64,000 nt of DNA, from contig JBCBTD010000003.1 in NCBI GenBank assembly GCA_039818825.1, positions 62,001-126,000 on the forward strand, written 5' to 3'. The position numbers and the translations under genes were made by a program. The notes under the pieces are model-generated. The model made no database searches. It was not told the DNA's origin and saw only the letters and a program-made list of their open reading frames with translations. Positions 8,946 to 17,461 of the stretch are shown in pieces. The stretch comes from JBCBTD01 sp039818825. GTDB lineage: Bacteria; Pseudomonadota; Alphaproteobacteria; Geminicoccales; Geminicoccaceae. How positions within the stretch are numbered: position 1 is the first letter of the stretch; each line of letters starts with the position of its first letter.

Positions 8946-8985
8946 CCTTAGGTGGCAAAGCTCGTGGATACGATGCCCCTTAGGT
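8946..8985. repeat. two CCTTAGGT copies upstream of phaB
   Basis: The octamer CCTTAGGT occurs at 8946-8953 and again at 8978-8985, a 32-bp spacing close to three helical turns. The first copy sits inside a perfect palindrome, CACCTTAGGTG. Both lie in the 153-bp space between phaB and the ABC transporter end. They could be a paired operator for phaB, but no regulator can be named from the sequence. Confidence 0.4.
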
Positions 8986-9063
8986 CGCGTTGAGTTGTCG
9001 CAGGCGGCGATGTCATCGTCCAGTCGCGTCGCCGACCGGACCGAACGCCGCCGACCGCCATGC

Positions 9064-10911
9064 TCAATCGGCGGCGGCTTCCAGACCGATGAACCCGCCC
9101 GACTGCCTGGCCCAAAGCCCCGCATAGCGACCACCCAGCGCCAGCAGGTGGCCGTGGCTCCCGCTCTCGACCACCCGACCGTGCTCCATGACGACGATCC
9201 GGTCCATGCGCGCGATCGTCGACAGCCGGTGGGCGATGGCGAGCACGGTGCGCCCGGCCATCAGCCGTTCGAGGGCGCGCTGCACCTGCGCTTCGGTCTC
9301 ACTGTCGAGCGCCGCGGTAGCCTCGTCGAGGAGCAGGACCGGCGCATCCTTCAAGATCGCGCGGGCGAGCGCGATCCGTTGCCGCTGGCCGCCGGAGAGC
9401 TTCACCCCTCGCTCCCCCAAATGCGCGTCGTAGCCGCGTCGTCCACGGTAGTCTTCGAGCTCACCGACGAACCCGTCGGCTGCGGCCTCGCGCGCGGCGG
9501 CGACGGCAGCTTCGCGCCCGGCATCGGGGCGGCCGTAGAGGATGTTGTCCAACGCCGATCGGTTGAACATGGCAGTGTCCTGCGTGACCATCGCGATCTG
9601 GCTGCGCAGGTGATCTTGCGCGTACGCGCGCACGTCGACGTCGTCGACCGAGATCCGCCCGCCTTCGACGTCGTGCAGTCGGGTCAAGAGCGCCAACGCG
9701 GTTGACTTGCCGGCACCGGAATGCCCGACCAGCGCCACCTTCTCGCCTGGCTCGACGAGCAGATCGAGGCCATCGAGACCCCCACCGCGCTCCTTGCCGT
9801 AGCGGAAGACGACACCGTCGAACCTGACGCAACCACGGATCGGCGGCGGGCCGGCAGCGATATCCAGGGCCTCGGGGGCGTCGATCAGCGCGTGCGGCCT
9901 CGCCAAGGTCCGCATGCCATCCTCGACGACACCGACATTGGCGAAGAGGTTCATGGCCGTGAACGAGATCCAGCCGCTCATCTGTCCGAGCCGCATGGCG
10001 AGGAAACCAGCCACCGCGACCGCACCGACGGTGCCCAGGCCCTCGGACCACAGCCAAAGGGCGGTGCCGACCAACAGCACCGGCAACACGCCGGCGAGCA
10101 ACGCCAGCGAGCCGCGAAAGTGCTGGACCGTCCGCCCGAACGCCAGAGCGGCCTCGCGGAAGCGTGCGAGCGACTGACGCGCTGCCTCCTGCTCACGTGT
10201 GGCGTGGGCGAACAGCTTGACCGTCGCCATGTGCGACAGGCTGTCGACGATCTGTCCGGAGACCTGTGACCGACGCTCGGCGCGCGCCTGAGACAACCGG
10301 CGGATTCGCGGCAGGAAGCAGGCAACGAGCCCCACATAGACGATCAGCCAGCCGACGAGGACCCACGCCAACACACCATCGACGACGGCCAGTGCGGCAA
10401 CCGCACCCAATGCGGCAGCCGCAGCGAAGCCGACCGAGTTCATCGACTCGACGACGATCTCGGAGAGCGCCGTGGCGGTTTGCATCTGCTTTTGCGCGAG
10501 CCGCCCGGTGAAGTCGTCCTCGAAGAACCGCAAGCTCTGCCCCAGGGTGTGATTCTGCAGGCGCAGGATTCCCAAGTGAAACAAGCCGGGGCCCAGGCTG
10601 CGGCTGACCAGCGAGCTCGACAGGATCATGAGCGCCGGTCGTAAGCCGGCAAAGAAGAGGGCGATGCCCACCAACGCCCAGCCGTGATTGGTGAAGAACA
10701 CGTCGGCGCCCATCGCGGCCTCGTCGACGACCCAGCCGACCAACCATGCAGCCGCCGCCTCGGAAAGGCCGACGGCGAGCGAGACGACGCCCAACATGGC
10801 CACCGCCGGCCAAGAACCCGAGAGCATCCAACGCGCGAACGCACCCAGGGTTTGCGGCGGCGCGTCCGGAGCTGGAAGCTCGGGATCGAACAGCCGTTCC
10901 GTCCATCGCAT
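9064..10911 (-). CDS. ABC exporter, fused permease and ATPase
   Basis: Half-size ABC exporter, about 615 residues, working as a homodimer in the inner membrane. The first 330 residues form the transmembrane domain with hydrophobic segments near 35-55, 75-95, 165-200 and 270-310. The ATPase domain has Walker A GHSGAGKST (about 396-404), signature LSGGQRQR (about 505), and Walker B LLLDEATAALD followed by a late His in AHRLST. The start giving MRWTERLFDPELPAPDAPP is chosen because related alphaproteobacterial exporters begin this way; longer in-frame starts reach 10959. The substrate is unknown. It lies between phaB and phaA without an obvious functional link. Confidence 0.88.
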   Translation of the reverse strand: MRWTERLFDPELPAPDAPPQTLGAFARWMLSGSWPAVAMLGVVSLAVGLSEAAAAWLVGWVVDEAAMGADVFFTNHGWALVGIALFFAGLRPALMILSSSLVSRSLGPGLFHLGILRLQNHTLGQSLRFFEDDFTGRLAQKQMQTATALSEIVVESMNSVGFAAAAALGAVAALAVVDGVLAWVLVGWLIVYVGLVACFLPRIRRLSQARAERRSQVSGQIVDSLSHMATVKLFAHATREQEAARQSLARFREAALAFGRTVQHFRGSLALLAGVLPVLLVGTALWLWSEGLGTVGAVAVAGFLAMRLGQMSGWISFTAMNLFANVGVVEDGMRTLARPHALIDAPEALDIAAGPPPIRGCVRFDGVVFRYGKERGGGLDGLDLLVEPGEKVALVGHSGAGKSTALALLTRLHDVEGGRISVDDVDVRAYAQDHLRSQIAMVTQDTAMFNRSALDNILYGRPDAGREAAVAAAREAAADGFVGELEDYRGRRGYDAHLGERGVKLSGGQRQRIALARAILKDAPVLLLDEATAALDSETEAQVQRALERLMAGRTVLAIAHRLSTIARMDRIVVMEHGRVVESGSHGHLLALGGRYAGLWARQSGGFIGLEAAAD

Positions 10912-11008
10912 GAAGCGCAACCTTCGCGGCATCGGCGGCGATCGAATGACCGCCGCCACTTGGACCTAGAGCGCTAGGCGCGGTTCGGCCACGGACGCCT
11001 CCCGTCCT

Positions 11009-11335
11009 TCAGCGCTGCAAGCGGCGAACGTTCTTGGCGATCCGCTGGCGGTAGGGACGCAACGCCCGCGACAGCCTTGCCGACGTCGAAGCGGCGGGTG
11101 AGCGCGCCTGCCGTTTCCCGATGCAGAAGGCGGCTGGCGTCGACCTCTCTCCTGCCGTCCGCAGCCGTTCCCTGTCAGACAGGGACCCCGGTTCGAACCA
11201 CTCTCGGCCGACCTTGGCCATCCGCTGGCCGATGACCACCGGCGCACCGCCAGCCAGAGCGGCCATCTCGATGTGCAGGCGGATCAACGTCGACGGGAAC
11301 CACCAGCCAGCGACGAGGAGATGCGCAGGCATCAT
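11009..11335 (-). CDS. small protein of unknown function
   Basis: Possible gene of 108 residues, not assigned to a family. The N-terminal half is hydrophobic to amphipathic (WWFPSTLIRLHIEMAALAGG), and the C-terminus is strongly basic, ending RPYRQRIAKNVRRLQR. Short proteins of this build, an amphipathic helix plus a basic tail, are seen in alphaproteobacteria and some bind polymer granules, but nothing here proves that. It follows phaA on the same strand, beyond the phaA terminator. Two consecutive ATG codons offer starts and neither has a strong ribosome site. A competing frame over the same DNA looks less protein-like. Confidence 0.5.
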   Translation of the reverse strand: MMPAHLLVAGWWFPSTLIRLHIEMAALAGGAPVVIGQRMAKVGREWFEPGSLSDRERLRTAGERSTPAAFCIGKRQARSPAASTSARLSRALRPYRQRIAKNVRRLQR

Positions 11336-11383
11336 CGACGATGCTCGCTTCCGACCGCGAGACGAGGAACTTGAGACGCGACG

Positions 11384-11411
11384 AAAAAGGGGGCGGTCGC
11401 CCGCCCCCTTT
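11384..11411 (-). terminator. rho-independent terminator of phaA
   Basis: An 11-bp perfect stem (AAAGGGGGCGG with CCGCCCCCTTT) and a 4-base loop is followed on the minus strand by a run of five T. It begins about 25 bases after the phaA stop codon and so ends the phaA transcript before the small downstream gene. Confidence 0.85.
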
Positions 11412-11435
11412 CCGAACGATCGTCAATCGGTCGGG

Positions 11436-12608
11436 TCAGCGCTCGAGGCACATGGCGATGCCCATGCCACCACCGATGCAGAGCGTGGCGAGGCCCTTCT
11501 TGGCATCGCGCTTCTGCATCTCGTGCAGCAGCGTGACGAGCACGCGGGTGCCGGAAGCGCCGACCGGGTGGCCAAGGGCGATGGCGCCGCCGTTGACGTT
11601 CACCTTGTCGGTGTCCCAGCCGAGCTCGCGATTGACCGAAATGGCCTGGGCCGCGAACGCCTCGTTGGCCTCGACCAAGTCGAGATCCTGATGGTTCCAG
11701 CCGGCCTTCTCCAGCGCCTTCCGCGACGCGGGGATCGGCCCGGTGCCCATGATCTCCGGCGGCACGCCGGCCTGGGCCCAGGACGCGATGCGGGCGAGCG
11801 GCTTCAGGCCACGCTTGGCGGCCTCGTCGGCCGTCATGACCACCACCATCGCTGCACCGTCGTTGATGCCCGAAGCGTTGCCGGCGCTGACCGTGCCGTC
11901 CTTCTTGAACGCCGCGCGGATCTTGGCGATCTGATCCTTGGTGACGCCCATCCGCGGGAACTCGTCGGTGTCGAACGTCACGTCGCCCTTACGGGTCTTC
12001 ATGACGTGCGGGACGATCTCGTCCTTGAAGCGCCCGCTGGTGATCGCCGCTTCGGCCTTGTTCTGCGAACCGGTCGCGAACTCGTCCTGCTCGTCCTTGG
12101 TGATCTGCCACTTCTCGGCGATGTTCTCGGCCGTGCCGCCCATGTGGTACCCGCAGAACGGGTCCATCAGAGCGTCCTTCAACATCGTGTCGACGAAGCC
12201 GACGTCACCCATCTTCGTGCCACCGCGAAGATGCTGAGCGTGCGGCGCCATGCTCATGCTTTCGATGCCACCGGCAACGACGATGCTGCTGTCGCCGTCG
12301 CTGATCGCCTGGTTGGCCATGGCAACGGTCTTCAAACCCGACCCGCAAAGCATGTTGATGCCGTAAGCCGGCACCTCGACGGGCATCCCGGCACCGAGCG
12401 ACGCCTGACGCGCCGGGTTGGGCCCCTGGTTCGCGTTGAGGATCTGCCCCAGCATGATCTCGGAAACATCGCCCGGCTCGACGCCTGAACGCTCCAGAAC
12501 GGACTTGATTACGGTGCTGCCCAGCTCATGGGCGGGAACGTTGCCGAGCGAACCATTGAACGAACCAATGGCCGTACGCGCGGCGGCGACGATGACGACG
12601 TCGGTCAT
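11436..12608 (-). CDS. phaA: acetyl-CoA acetyltransferase (beta-ketothiolase) PhaA
   Basis: Biosynthetic thiolase, 390 residues, condensing two acetyl-CoA to acetoacetyl-CoA for PHB and related pathways. The acyl-carrying cysteine is Cys88 in INMLCGSG. GGIESMS near residue 117 and the C-terminal ALGHPVGASGTR and CIGGGMGIA motifs, with the active-site His and second Cys, are intact. Length equals the family norm. The ATG is preceded by GGAG seven bases upstream. Transcription appears monocistronic: a strong terminator follows, and the 370-bp upstream region carries several dyads resembling PhaR sites. The reading frame extends further upstream but without family similarity. Confidence 0.95.
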   Translation of the reverse strand: MTDVVIVAAARTAIGSFNGSLGNVPAHELGSTVIKSVLERSGVEPGDVSEIMLGQILNANQGPNPARQASLGAGMPVEVPAYGINMLCGSGLKTVAMANQAISDGDSSIVVAGGIESMSMAPHAQHLRGGTKMGDVGFVDTMLKDALMDPFCGYHMGGTAENIAEKWQITKDEQDEFATGSQNKAEAAITSGRFKDEIVPHVMKTRKGDVTFDTDEFPRMGVTKDQIAKIRAAFKKDGTVSAGNASGINDGAAMVVVMTADEAAKRGLKPLARIASWAQAGVPPEIMGTGPIPASRKALEKAGWNHQDLDLVEANEAFAAQAISVNRELGWDTDKVNVNGGAIALGHPVGASGTRVLVTLLHEMQKRDAKKGLATLCIGGGMGIAMCLER

Positions 12609-12978
12609 GCCAGTCTCCAGACGTGAGTGGTGCCCCCTGAGGCAGAGCGCCACTACCATCCTTCGTGCCGCCCCTGCCAGACGCCAATGTGGGGCGGCAG
12701 TCAGATGACTGCAAAACCTTTTTGCTGCGCTGCAGGACGTCATTGGCGGTGCTGCACTGCACTGGCGCGGCGGCGCGAAGGGGCTGTCGACTCGCCGTCA
12801 AAGCCGCAGATGTCATGGCGTTTTTAGCCGTGATTCGGAGCCGCAGACGCTCTGCGGACGGCGGAAGGTCGACCCAGAGCGACGTCGAATGCGACCGTCC
12901 GCAGCCGACAACGGCGGGCGTTATGAGACAACTCGTCGCATGAACGCGGCCGACGGCCGGATGGTCCGACGAGGCGCC
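12609..12978. other. 370-bp intergenic region, phaA upstream and anmK downstream
   Basis: No convincing gene is seen in this region. It holds the phaA ribosome site at its left end and a dyad-rich block at 12697-12761. The right part contains only GC palindromes such as CGGCCGACGGCCG near anmK's stop, without a T-run, so no clear terminator for anmK was found. Confidence 0.6.
12697..12761. promoter_or_regulatory. cluster of dyads resembling PhaR binding sites
   Basis: Four dyads are packed in 65 bp, about 90-155 bp upstream of phaA: GCAGTC-AGAT-GACTGC (12697-12712), GCAAAA-CCT-TTTTGC (12711-12725), CTGC-GCT-GCAG (12725-12735) and CTGC-ACT-GCA (12752-12761). The last two match the TGC-rich target (C)TGC-N3/4-GCA(G) described for Paracoccus PhaR. 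A phaR gene is present at 48307. Control of phaA by PhaR is therefore a reasonable inference. Confidence 0.5.
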
Positions 12979-14079
12979 TCAGACCTCGACGATCTTGCCC
13001 AACAGAGCGGGACGAGCGGCACCGGTCACCGTCGGCAGGTTCGCCGGCAGCTTCGCCATCCGGCACGCCGCTAGCAGGGCAAAGGCCATCGCCTCCTTCG
13101 CGTCCGGCGGCATGCCGTGGCCGCCGCTGCTCTCGACGATCACCCCGTTCCCCAGCCGCCGGGCCAGCTCGGCCATGAGCGTCGGGTTGTGGACCCCACC
13201 GCCCGAGACGATCAGGCGCCGCGTCCCAGGCGCATGCAGCCGCAGCGCCGCAGCGATGCTGGCCGCCGTCCAGGCCGTCGCAGTGGCGAGCCGATCGCAC
13301 CAGTCCTGGTCCGAGCGCGGCGGCGCCTCGCGCAACCACGCGTCGACGAACGCCGGCCCGAACTGCTCGCGCCCGCACGACTTGGGCGGCGGCAAAGCGA
13401 GAAACGGGTGAGCCATCAGGCGATCGAGCGCGGCCTCGTCGATCCGTCCGGCTGCCGCCGACGACCCGTCACGGTCCTCCGTCATGGCCCCGTCGCTGGC
13501 GCGGCGCGCCAGCTCGTCCAGGATCATGTTGCCTGGGCCCGTGTCGAAGCCGAGCACCCGGCCGCCGGCCGACGGCATGACCGTCAGATTGGCGATGCCG
13601 CCGATGTTGAGCGCGGCGCGCGGCTCGGCCGGATCACTCAACAACGCGGCATCGACGAATGGCACCAATGGGGCGCCCGCGCCGCCAACGGCGATGTCGC
13701 CCTGGCGGAAGTCGGCCACGATCGGGCAACCGAGGCGGGCGGCAAGATGGGCGGCTTCACCGGCTTGCCAGGTACTGCGCCCGCTCGCATGGAACACGGT
13801 CTGGCCATGGGAGCCGACCAGCTCAGGGACGAAGCCGTGGTCGCCGCAGACCGCCGCCGCGGCATCGGCGAACCAGCGACCGAGCTCGGCGTCGAGCTGC
13901 CCGAGGGCCTCGACGTCGAGCTCATCAAGGGTCGCCAGCCGCTCGCGCAAGGTCGCCGGCATCGCGACCGTGGCGAATGCCACCAGTTCACAACGCATCG
14001 TCGGCTCGACCTCGATCTCGCAAAGGGCGACGTCGAGGCCGTCCATCGACGTGCCCGTCATCAGCCCGACGACGCGCAT
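12979..14079 (-). CDS. anmK: anhydro-N-acetylmuramic acid kinase
   Basis: Kinase of about 366 residues that phosphorylates and opens 1,6-anhydro-MurNAc during peptidoglycan recycling. The N-terminal GLMTGTSMDGLDVAL is the family phosphate-binding signature. Downstream features are FRQGDIAVGG, an ALNIGGIANLT segment, FDTGPGNMILD, and VSGGGVHNPTLM near the C-terminus, all typical of AnmK. The preferred start is ATG; an immediately preceding GTG is also in frame. Start and the stop of the upstream SDR gene are separated by only a few bases, so the two genes are probably cotranscribed. Cytoplasmic. Confidence 0.93.
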   Translation of the reverse strand: MRVVGLMTGTSMDGLDVALCEIEVEPTMRCELVAFATVAMPATLRERLATLDELDVEALGQLDAELGRWFADAAAAVCGDHGFVPELVGSHGQTVFHASGRSTWQAGEAAHLAARLGCPIVADFRQGDIAVGGAGAPLVPFVDAALLSDPAEPRAALNIGGIANLTVMPSAGGRVLGFDTGPGNMILDELARRASDGAMTEDRDGSSAAAGRIDEAALDRLMAHPFLALPPPKSCGREQFGPAFVDAWLREAPPRSDQDWCDRLATATAWTAASIAAALRLHAPGTRRLIVSGGGVHNPTLMAELARRLGNGVIVESSGGHGMPPDAKEAMAFALLAACRMAKLPANLPTVTGAARPALLGKIVEV

Positions 14080-14082
14080 CAC

Positions 14083-14862
14083 TCAGAGCGTGCCGGGGTA
14101 GTTGCCGCCGTCGATCAGCAAGTTCTGGCCGGTGATGTAGCCGGCCTGGGCCGAGCAGATGAACGCGCAGTACTCGCCGAACTCGAACGGCGCGCCGTAG
14201 CGCTGGGCGGGATTGAGCTTCTTCCGTTCCTCGAACACCTCGTCGAACGGCCGACCGGTGTTGTTGGCGACGGCGGTGGTGGTGCCGCGCAGTCGGGCAG
14301 TGTCGAACGGACCCGGCAAGAGACCGTTGATCGTGACGTTGCTAGCCACGGTCTTCCGCGCGATGCCGGCAACGAAGCCGGTCAACCCGGCGCGGGCACC
14401 ATTCGAGAGCCCCAGCACGTCGATCGGCGCCTTCACCGCGCTCGACGTGATGTTGACGATCCTACCGAACTGCCGCGCCATCATGCCGTCGACCGTCGCT
14501 TTGATCAGCTCGATCGGTGTCAGCATGTTTGCGTCGACCGCCTTGATCCAGTCGTCACGGGTCCAATCGCGGAAGTCGCCGGGCGGTGGCCCGCCAGCGT
14601 TGTTGACCAGGATGTCCGGCTCCGGACAGGCGGCAAGTGCGTCCGCACGACCGTCAGGTGTGGTGATGTCGCCAGCCACCGTTACCACGGTCCGACCGCT
14701 GTCGCGTTCGATCTCGGCCTTCGCCGCCGCCAGCTTCTCGGCGGTCCGCCCGGTGATGACGACGTCCACGCCGTTCATGGCCAGCGACCGGGCACAGGCC
14801 TTGCCGAGCCCTTCGCTCGCCGCGCAAACCAGCGCCCTCCGTCCAGCGATCCCCAAATCCAT
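14083..14862 (-). CDS. atypical SDR-family oxidoreductase lacking the usual catalytic Tyr
   Basis: SDR-fold protein of about 259 residues. The N-terminus has CAASEGLGKA rather than the usual TGxxxGIG, and NNAGG is present near residue 95. At the catalytic position the common YxxxK is replaced: the region after NITSSAVKAP reads GLSNGARAGLTGF, with no tyrosine. This matches an SDR subgroup related to beta-ketoacyl reductases that departs from the catalytic tetrad, so FabG activity should not be assumed. An AAGGAG sits eight bases before the ATG. It is followed directly by anmK on the same strand. Confidence 0.8.
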   Translation of the reverse strand: MDLGIAGRRALVCAASEGLGKACARSLAMNGVDVVITGRTAEKLAAAKAEIERDSGRTVVTVAGDITTPDGRADALAACPEPDILVNNAGGPPPGDFRDWTRDDWIKAVDANMLTPIELIKATVDGMMARQFGRIVNITSSAVKAPIDVLGLSNGARAGLTGFVAGIARKTVASNVTINGLLPGPFDTARLRGTTTAVANNTGRPFDEVFEERKKLNPAQRYGAPFEFGEYCAFICSAQAGYITGQNLLIDGGNYPGTL

Positions 14863-14976
14863 CGGTCGTTCTCCTTCGTGACGATCGGTGCGACCGACGT
14901 GGTGGCGACGCACCGAGCGGCGGCTTTGGGCCAGCCACGCCGCCCGGTCAACGCCCAGGCGACGAGGAACGATCGG

Positions 14977-15705
14977 TCAGGCAGCCTGGCCGCGCAGATG
15001 GTCGAGTGCATCTCGCGCCAAGCCGGGCGTTATCGGCCGTCGCGTCTTCAACGCCGCGGCGTCGATCAGCGCCACCACACGTCGCGCGGCGGCGAACGAT
15101 CGCTCCATTCGAGGTACCAGATAGTGGATGACCTCCGGCGGCACCCGTAGCTGGCGGTCGGCGAACTGCTTGACGAGAACAGCGCCGAGCAATGCGTCGT
15201 CGACGCTGCCGATAGCCACGGCCGGCGCCGCGAGCAGACGTGAGCGGAGATCGGCGAGCTGCGGCCGCCAAAGCGCCACCGGAAAGCTCGACGTCAACAA
15301 CAGGCCGCGGCGCTCTGCCCGGGCGAGGTTGACCAAGTGGAAGAGGAACACCTCGTCGCCGAAGCGCTCGGCGTCGTCGACCACCCACGCGGGCGCCGCG
15401 ATCCACCCCGCAGGGTCCTCCGTGTCGGATGCCGTCGCCGCGAGCCAAGCCGCGCCGGTCCGCGCGGCGGCGATGCGGGCGAGATGGGTCTTGCCGGAGC
15501 CGACGGCGCCGCTCAGGACGAGGACGGGATCGCCCTCGCCCGGCCAGGCCCCGACCTGAGCGTGGGCCATCGCGTTGCACGGCGCCACCAGAAAGTCCTC
15601 CGCCCGCATACGATCGTCGACGGGCAGGCGCAGCCGCAATTGCTCAGGCTCGGCGAACAGCGTCTGGGGAAAGAGATCATCGGCGTCGCCCGGCCCGACG
15701 GTCAC
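14977..15705 (-). CDS. hdaA: DnaA regulatory inactivator HdaA
   Basis: DnaA-related AAA+ protein of 242 residues. In alphaproteobacteria HdaA works with the DNA-loaded sliding clamp to stimulate ATP hydrolysis by DnaA and so limits initiation. The N-terminus shows QLRLRL (22-27), a fit to the clamp-binding motif of Hda proteins. Walker A is GAVGSGKTHLA (about 66-76) and a WVVDDAERF stretch gives Walker B. There is no C-terminal DnaA-box-binding domain, as expected. The GTG start overlaps the stop of the CDP-alcohol phosphotransferase (GTGA), so the pair is translationally coupled, an arrangement common in this class. Confidence 0.9.
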   Translation of the reverse strand: MTVGPGDADDLFPQTLFAEPEQLRLRLPVDDRMRAEDFLVAPCNAMAHAQVGAWPGEGDPVLVLSGAVGSGKTHLARIAAARTGAAWLAATASDTEDPAGWIAAPAWVVDDAERFGDEVFLFHLVNLARAERRGLLLTSSFPVALWRPQLADLRSRLLAAPAVAIGSVDDALLGAVLVKQFADRQLRVPPEVIHYLVPRMERSFAAARRVVALIDAAALKTRRPITPGLARDALDHLRGQAA

Positions 15706-16235
15706 CGCGCCAGGGCCCAGCCATAGGCCGTGAGCGACGCCAACCCCGTCGCCACGACGACGATCCCCAACGGCTCGACCCAAGCGGTCGGCACCCAGCC
15801 GGAAGCAGCGGCAACGGCCGTCAACAGCAGGCAGAAGGCGAGCGCCGTGTGCGCTTTGCCGAGCACCGAAGGCTCCAGCCGGCCGCTGCGCCTCGGCCGA
15901 GCGCGCCGCCGCCAGAGCAGCGCGCCGGCGCCGACCATGAGTTCGCGGGCCACCAGCACGGCGACGATCCAAAGCGGCAGTGCGGCCGTCCAGCAGAGCG
16001 CCGCCAGAACGACGGCGATGAGCAGCCGGTCAGCCGCCGCATCGAGCCAGCTACCGAACACGGTCGGGCCATATCGGCGGGCGAGCCAACCGTCGATCGC
16101 ATCGGACACGCTGGCGAGCGCGATCGCGGCGAAGGCCAGCGGCCCTTGGCCAGCGACGATCAGGCCGCCAGCAGGGATCGCCAGAATCATCCGCGCGAAC
16201 GTCACCGCGTTGGCGGCCGCCGGCCGCGTCGTCAC
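15702..16235 (-). CDS. CDP-alcohol phosphatidyltransferase family protein
   Basis: Integral membrane enzyme of about 177 residues that transfers a phospho-alcohol from a CDP-activated donor. The family signature DxxDGxxARxxxxxxxxGxxxDxxxD is complete: Asp45, Asp48, Gly49, Ala52, Arg53, Gly61, Asp65 and Asp69. Several hydrophobic segments follow. PgsA-like phosphatidylglycerophosphate synthesis is one possibility, but the exact alcohol cannot be read from the sequence. The GTG start overlaps the stop of the DUF2066 gene by four bases, and its own stop overlaps hdaA, so three genes form one coupled unit. Confidence 0.87.
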   Translation of the reverse strand: MTTRPAAANAVTFARMILAIPAGGLIVAGQGPLAFAAIALASVSDAIDGWLARRYGPTVFGSWLDAAADRLLIAVVLAALCWTAALPLWIVAVLVARELMVGAGALLWRRRARPRRSGRLEPSVLGKAHTALAFCLLLTAVAAASGWVPTAWVEPLGIVVVATGLASLTAYGWALAR

Positions 16236-17404
16236 GGTGACGGGGCGAACGCTCCCGGACCTGCCGTCGTGCTCGGGTTCGACGTGCTCCCGCGCTGCAG
16301 ACGCCAACCCGTCCCCGGCTCCTCGATCAAACTCCACCCCGATCGTCCCAGAGTTGCCTGCAGCCGTTCGACACCACCGACCACCTGCAGGTCCAGCGTG
16401 GCTTCCCGTCGTGTGAAGCGTGTCAGCGTCGACGCCTCGACCTCGGCCAGCGCGTTGATTTGCGTGTAGAGCTGTCCCCAACTACCGAGGTCGCCGACCG
16501 GCGCAACGACCACCACTTGGGACCGCGGCCCAACCGGCACCGTCGACGCTTCGCGCTGGCGTTGGTCGTAGGTCGCCTGCATCGCCGCGACCGCCCGCTG
16601 CAGGCTCGCCTCCAAAGGCTCGCCTGGATTGCGCTGCACGACCGCGCGATAAGGCGGCTCCGGTGACGCGCCGTAGCGTTGCGCGTCCACCACGAGTTCC
16701 CCTCCGGGTGCCGCGGAACCCGACAAGGTGGCGACCACCACGTCACGTGTCCCGTAGCGGGCCGCGAGCGATTGCAGGGCCACGGCATCGCCGCGCGCCG
16801 CGGCGTCGGCACTCAGCAGCGACAGATCCTGGAGGTCGCCGAGTGGCACCGTGAAGCGCACCAGGCCGTCAGGCGCGACCGACCGATCGACGGTCTCCTT
16901 CCAGACGTTCTCCCGCTCCCAGAGCAACAGGCTGTTGCCGCTCGCCCACACCGGCACCAACACAGTGGGCTCGGCCGCCGGAGCGGCCACGGCAGTGCCA
17001 CTGCTGCGGAACAGTCCGTCAACCGCGCCGGGTCGATAGGCGATGGCGAGCGTCGCCGCGTAGCTGGTCGGGCCGACGGTCTCGCTCAACACCTCGAAGC
17101 TGGAAACGTAGTCCTCGATCGCCAAACCGCCGGTGCTGGGAGGTGCTGCGCCGCTCTCCGCCGCCAGCCGCTCGACGAGCTGTCGAAGACCGCGGCGCTG
17201 GCCTTCCTCCAGCGCGATCACCTGGGCCTGGACGGCATCTGCCGCCGACGCTTCGACCTGGACGCCGCTGACGCTGTAGCGTCCCTGGGCAAAAGCGCCT
17301 TCGATGGCGCCGAGGCCGACGATCAGCGCGGCGATGGCGAACACGGCAAGCCAACCGCGAACCGAGCGATCCTTCAGGGCCTGCCGCTTTGCGCTCGTGA
17401 ACAT
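16232..17404 (-). CDS. DUF2066 domain exported protein
   Basis: Exported protein of about 390 residues with an N-terminal signal sequence (hydrophobic WLAVFAIAALIVGLGAI, likely cut after AFAQ). The mature part matches DUF2066, a family of unknown role: an early VEASAADAVQAQ segment, then AIEDYVSSFEVLSE, and a C-terminal low-complexity tail of Ser/Thr/Pro. In this class it typically accompanies hdaA and purM. The ATG has AGG four bases upstream. It is divergent from purM, with only 57 bp between the starts, so both promoters must lie in that short space or inside the genes. Confidence 0.78.
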   Translation of the reverse strand: MFTSAKRQALKDRSVRGWLAVFAIAALIVGLGAIEGAFAQGRYSVSGVQVEASAADAVQAQVIALEEGQRRGLRQLVERLAAESGAAPPSTGGLAIEDYVSSFEVLSETVGPTSYAATLAIAYRPGAVDGLFRSSGTAVAAPAAEPTVLVPVWASGNSLLLWERENVWKETVDRSVAPDGLVRFTVPLGDLQDLSLLSADAAARGDAVALQSLAARYGTRDVVVATLSGSAAPGGELVVDAQRYGASPEPPYRAVVQRNPGEPLEASLQRAVAAMQATYDQRQREASTVPVGPRSQVVVVAPVGDLGSWGQLYTQINALAEVEASTLTRFTRREATLDLQVVGGVERLQATLGRSGWSLIEEPGTGWRLQRGSTSNPSTTAGPGAFAPSP

Positions 17405-17461
17405 GCCACCTATGGTGCAATCCTCCCGCCGACGCCGCGTCCTTCTATCGAGCAGGCCTGG

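Noticed and set aside
8635..9705. Plus-strand frame over the phaB promoter and the ABC transporter
   Set aside because: It runs antisense to two well-supported genes and shows no recognisable protein features.
11160..11205. GGTTCGAACC, like the T-arm of a tRNA
   Set aside because: The flanks do not pair as a T-stem or acceptor stem and no anticodon arm is visible; the same decamer-like string also appears by chance inside the acyl-CoA dehydrogenase gene near 52104.
12697..12723. Palindrome followed by a T-run as a plus-strand terminator
   Set aside because: No plus-strand gene ends nearby; the flanking genes are both on the minus strand.
12665..12943. 92-codon plus-strand frame between phaA and anmK
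   Set aside because: No ribosome site and an Arg/Cys-rich composition without pattern; it covers the dyad block, which is better explained as regulatory DNA.
14083..14862. FabG annotation for the SDR beside anmK
   Set aside because: The catalytic Tyr is missing and the cofactor motif is altered; the true fabG lies in the fatty-acid cluster at 44934.
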